The notes beneath the pieces were generated by a model. It was given only the letters and a program-made list of their open reading frames with translations, had not been told where the DNA came from and did not search any database. Shown here piece after piece: positions 41,848 to 50,219 of a stretch of 55,855 nucleotides of DNA (its first letter is position 1; each line of letters opens with the position of its first letter). The stretch comes from Hyphomicrobiales bacterium (GTDB lineage Bacteria > Pseudomonadota > Alphaproteobacteria > Rhizobiales > Rhizobiaceae), in assembly GCA_900471525.1 (NCBI GenBank), contig UCEZ01000052.1, positions 52,427 through 108,281 of the forward strand, given 5' to 3'. The position numbers and the translations under genes are program-made.

Positions 41848-44190
41848 ATGGACAAATCCACCTTCGAAGAGCGCAAGACCATCACCGGCCCGATGCATTC
41901 GGCTCTACGCCACGACAGTGCCCATAAGCATGTCTCGGGCACCGCGGATTATATTGACGACATTCCGGAACCGGCAGGAACGCTGCATGGCGCCTTGGGC
42001 ATGACTGACCGTGCCCATGCCGAGATCCTCTCGATGGACCTGTCGGAGGTTGAGGCCTGTCCGGGCGTCGTCTGCGTATTGACGGCGAGCGACATGCCGC
42101 ATTCCAACGATATCAGCCCCAGCCATCTCGATGACGAGCCGGTGCTGGCCGATGGCCTCGTGCAATTCCATGGCCAACCGGCCTTTGCCGTCATCGCCGA
42201 AACCCGCGACATCGCGCGGCGCGCGGCTCGCAAGGCGAAGATCGTCTATCGCGATCTGCCGCACCGCACGGATATCCTTGATGCGCTGGAAAACGGTGCC
42301 GAGGTCGTCACCAAGCCGCTGACATTGGCGCGGGGCGATGCCGAGGCCGAACTGGAGCTTGCCCCGCACCGCCTGACAGGCCGAATGCGGATCGGCGGGC
42401 AGGAACATTTCTACCTCGAAAGCCACATCGCCATGGCCATTCCCGGCGAGGACGACGAGATCACCGTCTGGTCGTCAACCCAGCATCCGAGCGAAATCCA
42501 GCATATGGTCAGCCATGTGCTCGGCGTGCCCTCCAATGCCGTGACGGTGCAGGTTCGGCGCATGGGCGGCGGTTTCGGCGGCAAGGAGACGCAAGGCAAC
42601 CAGTTCGCAGCACTTGCGGCCGTTGCGGCCAAGAAACTCAATCGCGCCGTCAAATTCCGGCCGGACCGCGACGAGGACATGACCGCGACCGGCAAGCGTC
42701 ACGATTTTCTGGTCGATTACGATGTCGGCTTTGACGACGAGGGCCGCATCCACGCGGTGAAGGCGAACTACGCCGCCCGCTGCGGCTATTCCTCCGATCT
42801 TTCCGGCCCGGTCACCGACCGTGCGCTGTTCCACGCCGACAGTTCCTATTTCTATCCACATGTGAAGCTGACCTCCCAGCCCTTGAAGACGCATACCGTC
42901 TCCAACACCGCCTATCGCGGTTTCGGCGGCCCACAGGGTATGGTCGGCGGCGAGCGGATCATCGAGGAAATCGCCTATGCGCTTGGCAAGGACCCACTCG
43001 AAATCCGCAAGCTGAATTTTTATGGCGAAAAGGGTTCCGGCCGCGACCTCACCCCCTATCACCAGCAGGTTGAAGACAACATCATCCACCGTATCGTCTC
43101 GGAACTGGAGGCGAGCGCCGACTACCAGGTGCGCCGCAAGGCGATCATCGCCTTCAACAAGACGAGCCGGGTGATCCGCAAGGGCATTGCGCTGACGCCG
43201 GTGAAATTCGGTATCTCCTTCACGATGACCGCCTTCAACCAGGCCGGTGCGCTGGTTCATGTCTATCAGGACGGCTCGATCCACCTGAACCATGGCGGAA
43301 CCGAGATGGGCCAGGGCCTTTACACCAAGGTGGCGCAGGTTCTGGCAGACAGCTTCCAGGTCGATATCACCAACGTGAAAATCACCGCGACGACGACCGG
43401 CAAGGTGCCGAACACCTCGGCGACCGCCGCCTCCTCCGGCTCCGACCTCAACGGCATGGCAGCTTATGACGCGGCGCGGCAGATCAAGGAGCGATTAGTC
43501 GATTTCGCCGCCGAGCGCTGGCAGACGGAACGGGAAAACATCAGCTTCGTACCGAACCACGTGAAGATCGGCGACGAACTGGTGCCCTTCCCTGCCTTTA
43601 TCAAACAGGCCTATTTCGCCCGCGTGCAGCTGTCGGCCGCCGGTTTCTACAAGACCCCGAAAATCCACTGGGACCGCAATACCGGCCGTGGCACGCCGTT
43701 CTACTATTTCGCCTATGGCGCCGCCGTCTCGGAAGTCTCCATAGACACGCTGACCGGCGAATACATGATCGATCGCGTCGATGTGCTGCACGACGTCGGC
43801 AAGTCGCTCAATCCAGCGATCGACATCGGCCAGGTGGAAGGCGCCTTCGTTCAGGGCATGGGCTGGTTGACGACCGAAGAACTCTGGTGGGACGACAAGG
43901 GCCGCCTGCGCACCCATGCGCCGTCGACCTACAAGATCCCGCTTGCCTCCGACCGGCCGAAGATCTTCAACGTCAAGCTGGCGGAATGGGCCGAGAATGC
44001 CGAGATGACCATCGGCCGCTCCAAGGCAGTCGGCGAGCCGCCGTTCATGCTGCCGATCTCGGTGCTGGAAGCCCTTTCGATGGCCGTTGCCAGCGTCGCC
44101 GACTATCGCGAGTGCCCGCGGCTCGATGCTCCGGCAACACCGGAACGCGTCCTGATGGCCGTCGAGCGCCTGCGGACAGAAAAAGCATAA
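41848..44190 (+). CDS. xdhB: Xanthine dehydrogenase large subunit (molybdopterin)
   Basis: A 780-aa molybdenum-cofactor subunit that hydroxylates hypoxanthine to xanthine and xanthine to urate. Key motifs are the moco-binding GGGFGGKETQGNQFAALAAV, the substrate-site segments GQEHFYLESH and SNTAYRGFGGPQGMVGGERI with its Arg, GGTEMGQGLYTKVAQVLADS, and the active-site Glu motif in KAVGEPPFMLPISV near the C-terminus. The ATG at 41848 has CGGAGCC upstream; the frame open from 41794 reads into the repeat element and is not the start. Confidence 0.95.
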   Translation: MDKSTFEERKTITGPMHSALRHDSAHKHVSGTADYIDDIPEPAGTLHGALGMTDRAHAEILSMDLSEVEACPGVVCVLTASDMPHSNDISPSHLDDEPVLADGLVQFHGQPAFAVIAETRDIARRAARKAKIVYRDLPHRTDILDALENGAEVVTKPLTLARGDAEAELELAPHRLTGRMRIGGQEHFYLESHIAMAIPGEDDEITVWSSTQHPSEIQHMVSHVLGVPSNAVTVQVRRMGGGFGGKETQGNQFAALAAVAAKKLNRAVKFRPDRDEDMTATGKRHDFLVDYDVGFDDEGRIHAVKANYAARCGYSSDLSGPVTDRALFHADSSYFYPHVKLTSQPLKTHTVSNTAYRGFGGPQGMVGGERIIEEIAYALGKDPLEIRKLNFYGEKGSGRDLTPYHQQVEDNIIHRIVSELEASADYQVRRKAIIAFNKTSRVIRKGIALTPVKFGISFTMTAFNQAGALVHVYQDGSIHLNHGGTEMGQGLYTKVAQVLADSFQVDITNVKITATTTGKVPNTSATAASSGSDLNGMAAYDAARQIKERLVDFAAERWQTERENISFVPNHVKIGDELVPFPAFIKQAYFARVQLSAAGFYKTPKIHWDRNTGRGTPFYYFAYGAAVSEVSIDTLTGEYMIDRVDVLHDVGKSLNPAIDIGQVEGAFVQGMGWLTTEELWWDDKGRLRTHAPSTYKIPLASDRPKIFNVKLAEWAENAEMTIGRSKAVGEPPFMLPISVLEALSMAVASVADYRECPRLDAPATPERVLMAVERLRTEKA

Positions 44191-44202
44191 AGAGCCTTTG
44201 AA

Positions 44203-45021
44203 ATGAACTTTGCAATCGACAGCCTCGAAGCGTTCCTTGAGCGCGAATACAAGCTGGTCGTTGTCGAGATCAAGCAGACGTTTGGTTCAACGCCGCGCGA
44301 GACGGGCGCGTTCATGCTGGTCTCGCCGACGGACACACATGGAACCATCGGCGGCGGGCAGATGGAGCATCTGGCCATCGACAATGCCCGTGGTCTCCTT
44401 GCAGGCGTCAGCGAGCAGTTCGAAATGGATGTTCCGCTCGGCCCCGATATCGGCCAATGCTGCGGCGGTCGGGTGATCTTGTCGTTCCGCATCGGCGATG
44501 ATGCCGCACGCGCAGCGCTCCACGCCAAACTCAAACAGAGGCTGGCAACTCTGCCGGAAGTCTGGCTGTTCGGCGCCGGCCATGTCGGCCGGGCACTCGC
44601 CGATGCGCTGTTGCTCCTGCCGGTGAAGACCTACGCGGTGGAAACGCGAAAGAGCGAACTCGACCTGATGTCGGCCGGCGCCAGCCATCGACTGGTCGCC
44701 ATGCCCGAGGCGATCATCAAGGACATCGCGCCCGGCTCAGCCGTCGTCATTCTCACACATGACCACGCCCTCGATTTCCTGATCACCAGGGAAGCGCTTG
44801 GCCGCGACGATCTGGCCTATATCGGCATGATCGGCTCGAAGACCAAGCGCGCCACCTTTGCGAGCTGGGCGCGGCGGGAAGGTTTGAGCGAGGATGCGAT
44901 CGGCAGCTTGGTGCTGCCGATCGGCGGCAAGACCGTCAGTGACAAACGCCCGGCGGTTATCGCCGCGATGACAGCAGCGGAGATCCTTGTCGCCTTGACC
45001 GGATACGGGCATCACTATTGA
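44203..45021 (+). CDS. xdhC: XdhC, molybdenum cofactor insertion and sulfuration factor
   Basis: A 272-aa protein needed for maturation of xanthine dehydrogenase, binding the molybdenum cofactor and promoting its sulfuration. The N-terminal XdhC/CoxI motif is FGSTPRETGAFMLVS, followed by GTIGGGQMEHLAIDNAR and CCGGRVIL with its two Cys residues. The C-terminal Rossmann part has VWLFGAGHVGRALADAL near residues 121-137 and LTHDHALDF. It lies 12 nt after xdhB and overlaps the 3' end of the opposing TetR gene by 7 nt. Confidence 0.93.
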   Translation: MNFAIDSLEAFLEREYKLVVVEIKQTFGSTPRETGAFMLVSPTDTHGTIGGGQMEHLAIDNARGLLAGVSEQFEMDVPLGPDIGQCCGGRVILSFRIGDDAARAALHAKLKQRLATLPEVWLFGAGHVGRALADALLLLPVKTYAVETRKSELDLMSAGASHRLVAMPEAIIKDIAPGSAVVILTHDHALDFLITREALGRDDLAYIGMIGSKTKRATFASWARREGLSEDAIGSLVLPIGGKTVSDKRPAVIAAMTAAEILVALTGYGHHY

Positions 45022-45596
45022 GAAGCACTGCATCGGATCAGCGCATGGGCCGCCTCGCCTGCCGTTTCCATGTAGGACGGATCGCGGTGCAGAAGAACGA
45101 CGGCGAAGGAACCATCCAGCAACAGAATCGTCTGACGTGCGAGCATTCGGGCCTGCCCCTCAAACCCTGCTACTTCGAGCACGCTGTTTAGCCAGTCTTC
45201 GACCCGTTTCTTGTGCGCCGCTCCAATCTTCATCGCCGGATGGCCGGGCATATTGGCGAGTTCGGCGGAGGTTCGCAGGAAGCCGCATCCCTTCCAGCGT
45301 GGATGACGCGCGGATTTGGCAAGAGCGTAAAAAACGCCGCGCACCTTGTCGGCGACATCGCCCTCCGTCTCCGAAAACCACCGCTTGAACAAGGCCAGGT
45401 TGGGCTGGTCGCGCATGTCGAGATAGGCGGCGATCAGATCGTCCTTGCTGGCGAAATGATAGTACAGCGTGCGTTTGGTGACCCCGGCCTTCTCGGCAAC
45501 GGCGTCGACGCTGACCGCCCGAATCCCCTCGCTGTAAAACAGCTTTGAAGCGGCCGAAACAATGCGATCGCGGGTGGGAAGAGCAGACCGTACCAT
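45015..45596 (-). CDS. TetR-family transcriptional regulator
   Basis: A 193-aa repressor. The N-terminal helix-turn-helix is VSVDAVAEKAGVTKRTLYYH near residues 28-47. The effector domain is unassigned. It is divergent from an alpha/beta hydrolase gene across an 83-nt gap containing a TGTATA-N12-TATACA inverted repeat, so it probably controls that gene and itself. Its 3' end overlaps xdhC by 7 nt, so read-through may give mutual antisense. Confidence 0.9.
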   Translation of the reverse strand: MVRSALPTRDRIVSAASKLFYSEGIRAVSVDAVAEKAGVTKRTLYYHFASKDDLIAAYLDMRDQPNLALFKRWFSETEGDVADKVRGVFYALAKSARHPRWKGCGFLRTSAELANMPGHPAMKIGAAHKKRVEDWLNSVLEVAGFEGQARMLARQTILLLDGSFAVVLLHRDPSYMETAGEAAHALIRCSASQ

Positions 45597-45603
45597 GGCC
45601 TTT

Positions 45604-45627
45604 TGTATACCGACCAGTGAATATACA
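45604..45627. promoter_or_regulatory. TetR operator candidate
   Basis: TGTATA (45604-45609) and TATACA (45622-45627) form a perfect 6-bp inverted repeat with a 12-nt spacer, located 8 nt upstream of the TetR gene start and 52 nt before the hydrolase start. Confidence 0.55.
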
Positions 45628-45679
45628 CAAGCATGGCTCTCGCCTACGGTGCAGTCATTGAAACCGCCGGGGAACAGTC

Positions 45680-46648
45680 ATGCGGGAAGCGGAAGGAAGG
45701 CCCGTCAACATTACCTGCCAGGACGGCGTACAGCTTGGCGGCCATATCTGGGCGCGGACAAGCGGCATCGCTTGCGGCAGAATAATCATCAACCCTGCAA
45801 CCGGCGTGCTCGCCCGCTACTATCACCTCTATGCGCGGTTCCTGGCGGATCACGGCTTCACTGTTCTGACCTACGACTATCGCGGCATCGGGCAATCGCG
45901 GCCTGAGCACTTGCGCGGTTGGAACTGCCGCTGGGCGGATTGGGGCGAACAGGACTTCGCCGCGGCACTTGCCTTTCTCCATTCGCATCCTGTGAATGGC
46001 CCGATGCTGGTGGTCGGCCACAGCATCGGCGGCTTTCTTCCCGGCTTTGCCCACAACGCACCGCTGATCGACCGCATGCTGACCGTCGGCGCACAATATG
46101 CCTATTGGCGCGACTATGCCGCCGCCCAGCGTTTGCGTCTGCTTCTGAAATGGCATGTCGCCATGCCGGTCCTGACGGCGCTGTGCGGATATTTTCCCGG
46201 CAAGACACTCGGCTGGCTGGAAGATCTTCCGGCAGGGGTGGCCAGAGATTGGAGTTTTCGTCGGGCGCGGATGGAATTCAGCCATCCTCGCGAGGACCGG
46301 GCAGACCTTTTGCAGCGCTTCGCCGCTGTCACAGCCGACATTCTGGCGATTGGCGTGGCGGATGACGATATCGGAACCCGGCAAGCCATTCGCCGTGCGT
46401 TGCAATATTACCGGAATGCGAAGCCGGTGGAAGTCGCGTTGTCACCCGCCGATCTTGGGCTTGATCGCATCGGCCATTTCAGCCTCTTTCACAAGCGCCA
46501 CGCCACCGATTTCTGGCTGGATAGCCTGCTTTGGTTGCGCGACGGCATCAATCCCTGGCCCGGCAAACTGTTCGGATGTGGGCGGACAGGGACCGACGTC
46601 TGGTCGTTCGAAGGGCGCGAGCGTCTTCGCTACAAAGGCCTGATGTAA
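45680..46648 (+). CDS. Alpha/beta hydrolase
   Basis: A 322-aa enzyme. The nucleophile elbow is GHSIGGFLP near residues 113-121, the oxyanion strand is INPATGVLARYYH and the fold strand TYDYRGIGQSRP precedes it. The last 70 residues include the probable catalytic His (IGHFSLFHKRH near 271). Substrate unknown. It is divergent from a TetR regulator and followed after 38 nt by a small monooxygenase-like gene, suggesting an inducible two-gene unit. Confidence 0.85.
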   Translation: MREAEGRPVNITCQDGVQLGGHIWARTSGIACGRIIINPATGVLARYYHLYARFLADHGFTVLTYDYRGIGQSRPEHLRGWNCRWADWGEQDFAAALAFLHSHPVNGPMLVVGHSIGGFLPGFAHNAPLIDRMLTVGAQYAYWRDYAAAQRLRLLLKWHVAMPVLTALCGYFPGKTLGWLEDLPAGVARDWSFRRARMEFSHPREDRADLLQRFAAVTADILAIGVADDDIGTRQAIRRALQYYRNAKPVEVALSPADLGLDRIGHFSLFHKRHATDFWLDSLLWLRDGINPWPGKLFGCGRTGTDVWSFEGRERLRYKGLM

Positions 46649-46686
46649 CGGCGGCAAATCCCCGTTTAATGCGTAAGGAAAAAATC

Positions 46687-46980
46687 ATGCCCTACGTTCT
46701 GATCATCCACGAAGTCGCCGATTATCCTGCCTGGAAAGCCATTTTCGACGCCGCCGCCGGCATTCGCCGCGATGCCGGTGAGATTGCCTATCAGGTGTTG
46801 AAATACGACACCGATCCCAACCGGATTGTCCACTATTCGCTATGGCGCTCGTTGGACGCCGCGCGGGAATTCTTCGAGTCCGCGCGGCTTATCGAGATTC
46901 GCGCCCGGGCCGGCGTCAAGGCGCCGGAATTCATCTATCTCGAACAGTTGGAACGCGGCGCGCTGGACGCATCCCGTTAA
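46687..46980 (+). CDS. Small dimeric alpha/beta barrel (ABM-like) protein
   Basis: A 97-aa protein. The MPYVLIIHEVADYPAWKAIF start, a mid-protein strand (AYQVLKYDTDPNRIVHYSLW) and helix DAAREFFESARLIEIRARAG resemble the ferredoxin-like fold of antibiotic biosynthesis monooxygenase-type domains. Such proteins may be cofactor-free oxygenases or simple binding proteins. AAGGAAAAAATC precedes the ATG at 46687. Co-directional with the alpha/beta hydrolase. Confidence 0.75.
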   Translation: MPYVLIIHEVADYPAWKAIFDAAAGIRRDAGEIAYQVLKYDTDPNRIVHYSLWRSLDAAREFFESARLIEIRARAGVKAPEFIYLEQLERGALDASR

Positions 46981-47026
46981 AATCGTACAGCCACAACATC
47001 AGTGATGCGCTGGCGGCAGACAGCCT

Positions 47027-47230
47027 CTATCGCGTCAGATCCGAATCCTGCCGCGGGTTGCGCCAGTCCTGGAAGCCCAGGTCTCTTTTCATGTATTCGG
47101 ACATGACTTCGAGATCGAGCGCCGGATAGTTCGGTTGCAGTCCGCGCAGTATCCTCGCCAGCCAGAAACGCCATCCGGCCGTGCGCGGTTGCGGTGTTAC
47201 TTCATATTTTTCAATTGCTTGGCAATCCAT
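47027..47230 (-). CDS. Small DUF1127-like protein
   Basis: A 67-aa protein. The C-terminal LEVMSEYMKRDLGFQDWRNP resembles the DUF1127 helix (L-S-D-x-x-L-x-D-I-G-L/I), and the Arg/Trp-rich middle (RTAGWRFWLARILRGLQ) fits too. Rhizobial DUF1127 proteins are small RNA- and phosphate-related regulators in a few studied cases, with no general function. The ATG at 47230 has AACAGGTG upstream; the frame extends to 47311 without support. It is divergent from a LysR regulator. Confidence 0.6.
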   Translation of the reverse strand: MDCQAIEKYEVTPQPRTAGWRFWLARILRGLQPNYPALDLEVMSEYMKRDLGFQDWRNPRQDSDLTR

Positions 47231-47242
47231 GACGACACCTGT

Positions 47243-47279
47243 TGTTTGCCTGAATGTGATTGCAGCATGCGCGCAAACA
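47243..47279. promoter_or_regulatory. Inverted repeat between DUF1127-like gene and lysR
   Basis: TGTTTGC (47243-47249) and GCAAACA (47273-47279) form perfect 7-bp arms separated by 23 nt in the 100-nt divergent gap. Such spaced arms could be a LysR-type binding region, though the spacer is longer than a standard T-N11-A box. Confidence 0.4.
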
Positions 47280-47330
47280 TGCTCAAATTCCAATCGAACA
47301 ACCGTCTGCATGCATCAAGAGAACTTATCC

Positions 47331-48263
47331 ATGAAGATGTCGAAACAGTTTCCGTTGAATGCGCTTCGTGTCTTCGAAGCGACGGCCCGGCTGGGCAGTT
47401 TCACCAAGGCCGGCGACGAACTCGGCATGACCCAGACGGCGGTCAGCTACCAGATCAAGCTGCTCGAGCAGAATGTCGGCGAGCCCCTGTTTCTGCGCCG
47501 GCCGCGACAGGTGCAATTGACGAAGACCGGCGAACTGCTGGCGCCGAAAGTCGCTGAAGCCTTCGAGATATTGCGTGACGCGATGGCGGGCGTCAGGGAC
47601 GAGGCAGAAACTTCCCTTCTCATCCACTCGACACCGACCTTCGCGTCGCAATGGCTGGCCCGCCATCTCGGCTCGTTCCAGCTCAGGCATCCAAACATCG
47701 CCGTCCGCCTGACGACCAGCGAGACCATCATCGATTTCAATCGGGAAACCGTGGATGTTGCCATTCGTTCGGGAACGGGAGATTGGCCCGGCCTGACCAG
47801 TCACCCCTTGATGAGCGTCGACTTCACCCCGATGATGAGCCCCAAACTCGCCGAAAGCGTCGGCGGCATCCGCACGCCGCGCGACCTCTTGAAACTTCGG
47901 ATCATCGATCCCGGCGATCCCTGGTGGACACAGTGGTTTACGGAAGCGGGCGTTCCCGATGCCGATCTTGCCAGCCGGCCGGCAAGCCGGCTCGGCGCGC
48001 AATCCTTCGAGGCTCGTGCGGCGATCGCCGGACAGGGGGTGGCGATCCTGACCCCGGAATTCTATCCCGACGATATTGCGCTCGGCCGGCTTTATCAGCC
48101 CTTCGAACTGCGCGGCAATGATGGCCACCAATATTGGCTCGTCTATCAGACGGCGCGGCGAAACTCGCCCAAGATCAAAGGTTTCCGCGACTGGATACTC
48201 AATGAATTCGCGCCCTCGGCAAGTGCCGCCAATCCCGATACCGCTCATCAGGCGGCAAATTAA
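47331..48263 (+). CDS. LysR-family regulator (GcvA-like)
   Basis: A 310-aa protein. The N-terminal winged helix (FPLNALRVFEATARLGSFTK, GDELGMTQTAVSYQIKLLEQ) belongs to the GcvA/AmpR group, and the C-terminal type-2 periplasmic-binding fold spans residues 85-295 with LLIHSTPTFASQWLARHLGS. Effector unknown. The ATG at 47331 was chosen because AAGAGA precedes it; 47310 and 47337 are alternatives. It is divergent from the DUF1127-like gene. Confidence 0.88.
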   Translation: MKMSKQFPLNALRVFEATARLGSFTKAGDELGMTQTAVSYQIKLLEQNVGEPLFLRRPRQVQLTKTGELLAPKVAEAFEILRDAMAGVRDEAETSLLIHSTPTFASQWLARHLGSFQLRHPNIAVRLTTSETIIDFNRETVDVAIRSGTGDWPGLTSHPLMSVDFTPMMSPKLAESVGGIRTPRDLLKLRIIDPGDPWWTQWFTEAGVPDADLASRPASRLGAQSFEARAAIAGQGVAILTPEFYPDDIALGRLYQPFELRGNDGHQYWLVYQTARRNSPKIKGFRDWILNEFAPSASAANPDTAHQAAN

Positions 48264-48367
48264 TCATGTCCGAAGGATCCTGCTGGAAATGCGTGAAACA
48301 CGCATAGGGCGTACTTTCTTTTTCCCCACGCTTCGATCAAAGGTGCACGCGTTCAAGGGGATCATTC

Positions 48368-48901
48368 ATGCCGAAAATTTTTGTTGTCTGCCTTTTCACG
48401 ATGCTTGCGCTTTCCTCATGCACCGGAGCAACCGTCGTCCATTTTGAAACCGACGCCTATGGAAGACTGGCGGATGTGAAGCTTGGCACGTCCTCCGGCG
48501 ACCACGCCCGCGACCGCGCCATAGCCAACGAAGCGCGGCGCCGGTTCAGCACCCTCGTTCCCGATCCGGAGCCTTACCGAGACTATTTCCTGACGGTCAC
48601 CCCGCCTCAGAAATCGAAGGAGACGGACGCCAAAGATTACAAGGCAATGCAGAAAGAATTGAAAAAGGATGCCAATCTGCGGGAAAAAGTCTTGGAACTT
48701 TGCCGCAAGAGGCTCGGGAAACCTGACGGTATCGCGGAGCTGGCGGTCTATACGCACACCTCGCGTTCAAAGGCGCTCGAAGTCGGTTGCCAGCGCCTGA
48801 CCGCTGCCCTCGCGAACGGGCGCCTGTCGTATTCCACCTTCGAGAAGGGTCGCCAGGGTGTGAAAACAAAGGAAATGATCGCAATTCTCGCAGGGCGCTA
48901 A
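48368..48901 (+). CDS. Lipoprotein with TonB C-terminal-like region
   Basis: A 177-aa protein with a lipoprotein signal (MPKIFVVCLFTMLALSSCTG; lipobox LSSC, Cys18 as acylation site). The stretch HFETDAYGRLADVKLGTSSG followed by DHARDRAIANEARRRFSTLV resembles the TonB C-terminal fold in pattern (Gly-Arg, SSG, Asp-x-Ala). The C-terminal 90 residues are Lys-rich helices. No membrane anchor beyond the lipid. AAGGGG precedes the ATG. The TonB-like reading is tentative and no function is known. Confidence 0.65.
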   Translation: MPKIFVVCLFTMLALSSCTGATVVHFETDAYGRLADVKLGTSSGDHARDRAIANEARRRFSTLVPDPEPYRDYFLTVTPPQKSKETDAKDYKAMQKELKKDANLREKVLELCRKRLGKPDGIAELAVYTHTSRSKALEVGCQRLTAALANGRLSYSTFEKGRQGVKTKEMIAILAGR

Positions 48902-48980
48902 AGAGATCGCGTTTGCCTCTTTCCCATGCCGCCGTTTTTTCGCACAGTAGCGAAGCGGGAGGCAAGAATGGGGATCCAGA

Positions 48981-50219
48981 ATGTATGAATACGCCATCGC
49001 CTGGGAATGGCTGGCCTTTGCCGTCCGCTGGCTGCATGTGATCACCGCGATCGCCTGGATCGGCTCGTCCTTCTATTTCATCGCGCTCGATCTCGGCCTC
49101 GTGAAACGCGATCACCTGCCCGCCGGCGCCTATGGCGAGGAATGGCAGGTGCATGGCGGCGGCTTCTATCATATCCAGAAATACCTCGTCGCGCCTGCGA
49201 CCATGCCGGAACATCTCACCTGGTTCAAATGGGAGAGCTACGCCACCTGGCTGTCCGGCTTTGCCATGCTCTGTCTGGTTTACTACGGCGGTGCCGACCT
49301 GCTCCTGATCGATCGGCACGTGCTCGATATCTCCTCGACCACTGCGATCGTGATCTCTGTTGCTTCGCTCGCCGTCGGCTGGGTCTTCTACGACCTTCTC
49401 TGCAAATCACCGCTCGGCAAGAACACCTGGGCGCTGATGGGCATCCTCTATGTCGCGCTGGTGATCATGGCCTGGGGCTACACGCAGGTCTTTACCGGCC
49501 GCGCCGCCTTCCTGCATCTCGGCGCCTTCACCGCGACGATCATGTCGGCCAACGTGTTCTTCATCATCATGCCGAACCAGCGCGTCGTGGTTGCCGACCT
49601 CATTGCCGGACGTACGCCCGATCCGAAATATGGCGTTATCGCCAAGCAGCGCTCGCTGCACAACAACTACCTGACGCTGCCCGTCATCTTCTTCATGCTC
49701 TCGAACCATTATCCGCTCGCCTTCGCCACCGCCTACAACTGGGTGATCGCGGCATTGGTGTTCCTGATGGGCGTCACCATCCGGCATTGGTTCAACACCA
49801 CGCACGCCAGAAAGGGACGCCCGACCTGGACATGGCTGGTGACGCTGCTGATCTTCATCCTGATCATGTGGCTTTCAACAGTGCCGAAGATGCTGACCGG
49901 CGAAGACACGACCCAAGTCGCCCCAGCCTTCCAGCAATTCGCCTCCAACGCGCATTTTCCGGCGGTTAAGGATGCAATCTCGACGCGCTGCTCTATGTGC
50001 CATTCTGCGGAGCCCGTCTATGAAGGCATCAACCGGCCGCCGAAGGGTGTGATGCTGGAAAACGACGCGGAGATTGCCGCCCATGCCCGCGAAATCTATA
50101 TTCAGGCCGGCCGCAGCCATGCCATGCCGCCCGGCAACATCACCGATATGACCAATGACGAGCGCAGGCTGCTGACGGCATGGTTCGAAAGCGCGGTTTC
50201 GGAAGGCAGGACAGAATGA
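48981..50219 (+). CDS. puuD: Urate hydroxylase PuuD, membrane-bound with cytochrome c domain
   Basis: A 412-aa protein with about eight transmembrane helices (DUF989 region, residues 1-310) and a C-terminal cytochrome c domain carrying Cys337-x-x-Cys340-His341 (CSMCH) and a Met ligand candidate in AMPPGNITDMT. PuuD oxidises urate to 5-hydroxyisourate and passes electrons to the respiratory chain instead of making hydrogen peroxide. GWLHVITAIAWIGSSFYFIA-type N-terminal residues (here RWLHVITAIAWIGSSF) are characteristic. It takes the product of XdhABC. The stop overlaps the guaD start as ATGA. Confidence 0.93.
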   Translation: MYEYAIAWEWLAFAVRWLHVITAIAWIGSSFYFIALDLGLVKRDHLPAGAYGEEWQVHGGGFYHIQKYLVAPATMPEHLTWFKWESYATWLSGFAMLCLVYYGGADLLLIDRHVLDISSTTAIVISVASLAVGWVFYDLLCKSPLGKNTWALMGILYVALVIMAWGYTQVFTGRAAFLHLGAFTATIMSANVFFIIMPNQRVVVADLIAGRTPDPKYGVIAKQRSLHNNYLTLPVIFFMLSNHYPLAFATAYNWVIAALVFLMGVTIRHWFNTTHARKGRPTWTWLVTLLIFILIMWLSTVPKMLTGEDTTQVAPAFQQFASNAHFPAVKDAISTRCSMCHSAEPVYEGINRPPKGVMLENDAEIAAHAREIYIQAGRSHAMPPGNITDMTNDERRLLTAWFESAVSEGRTE

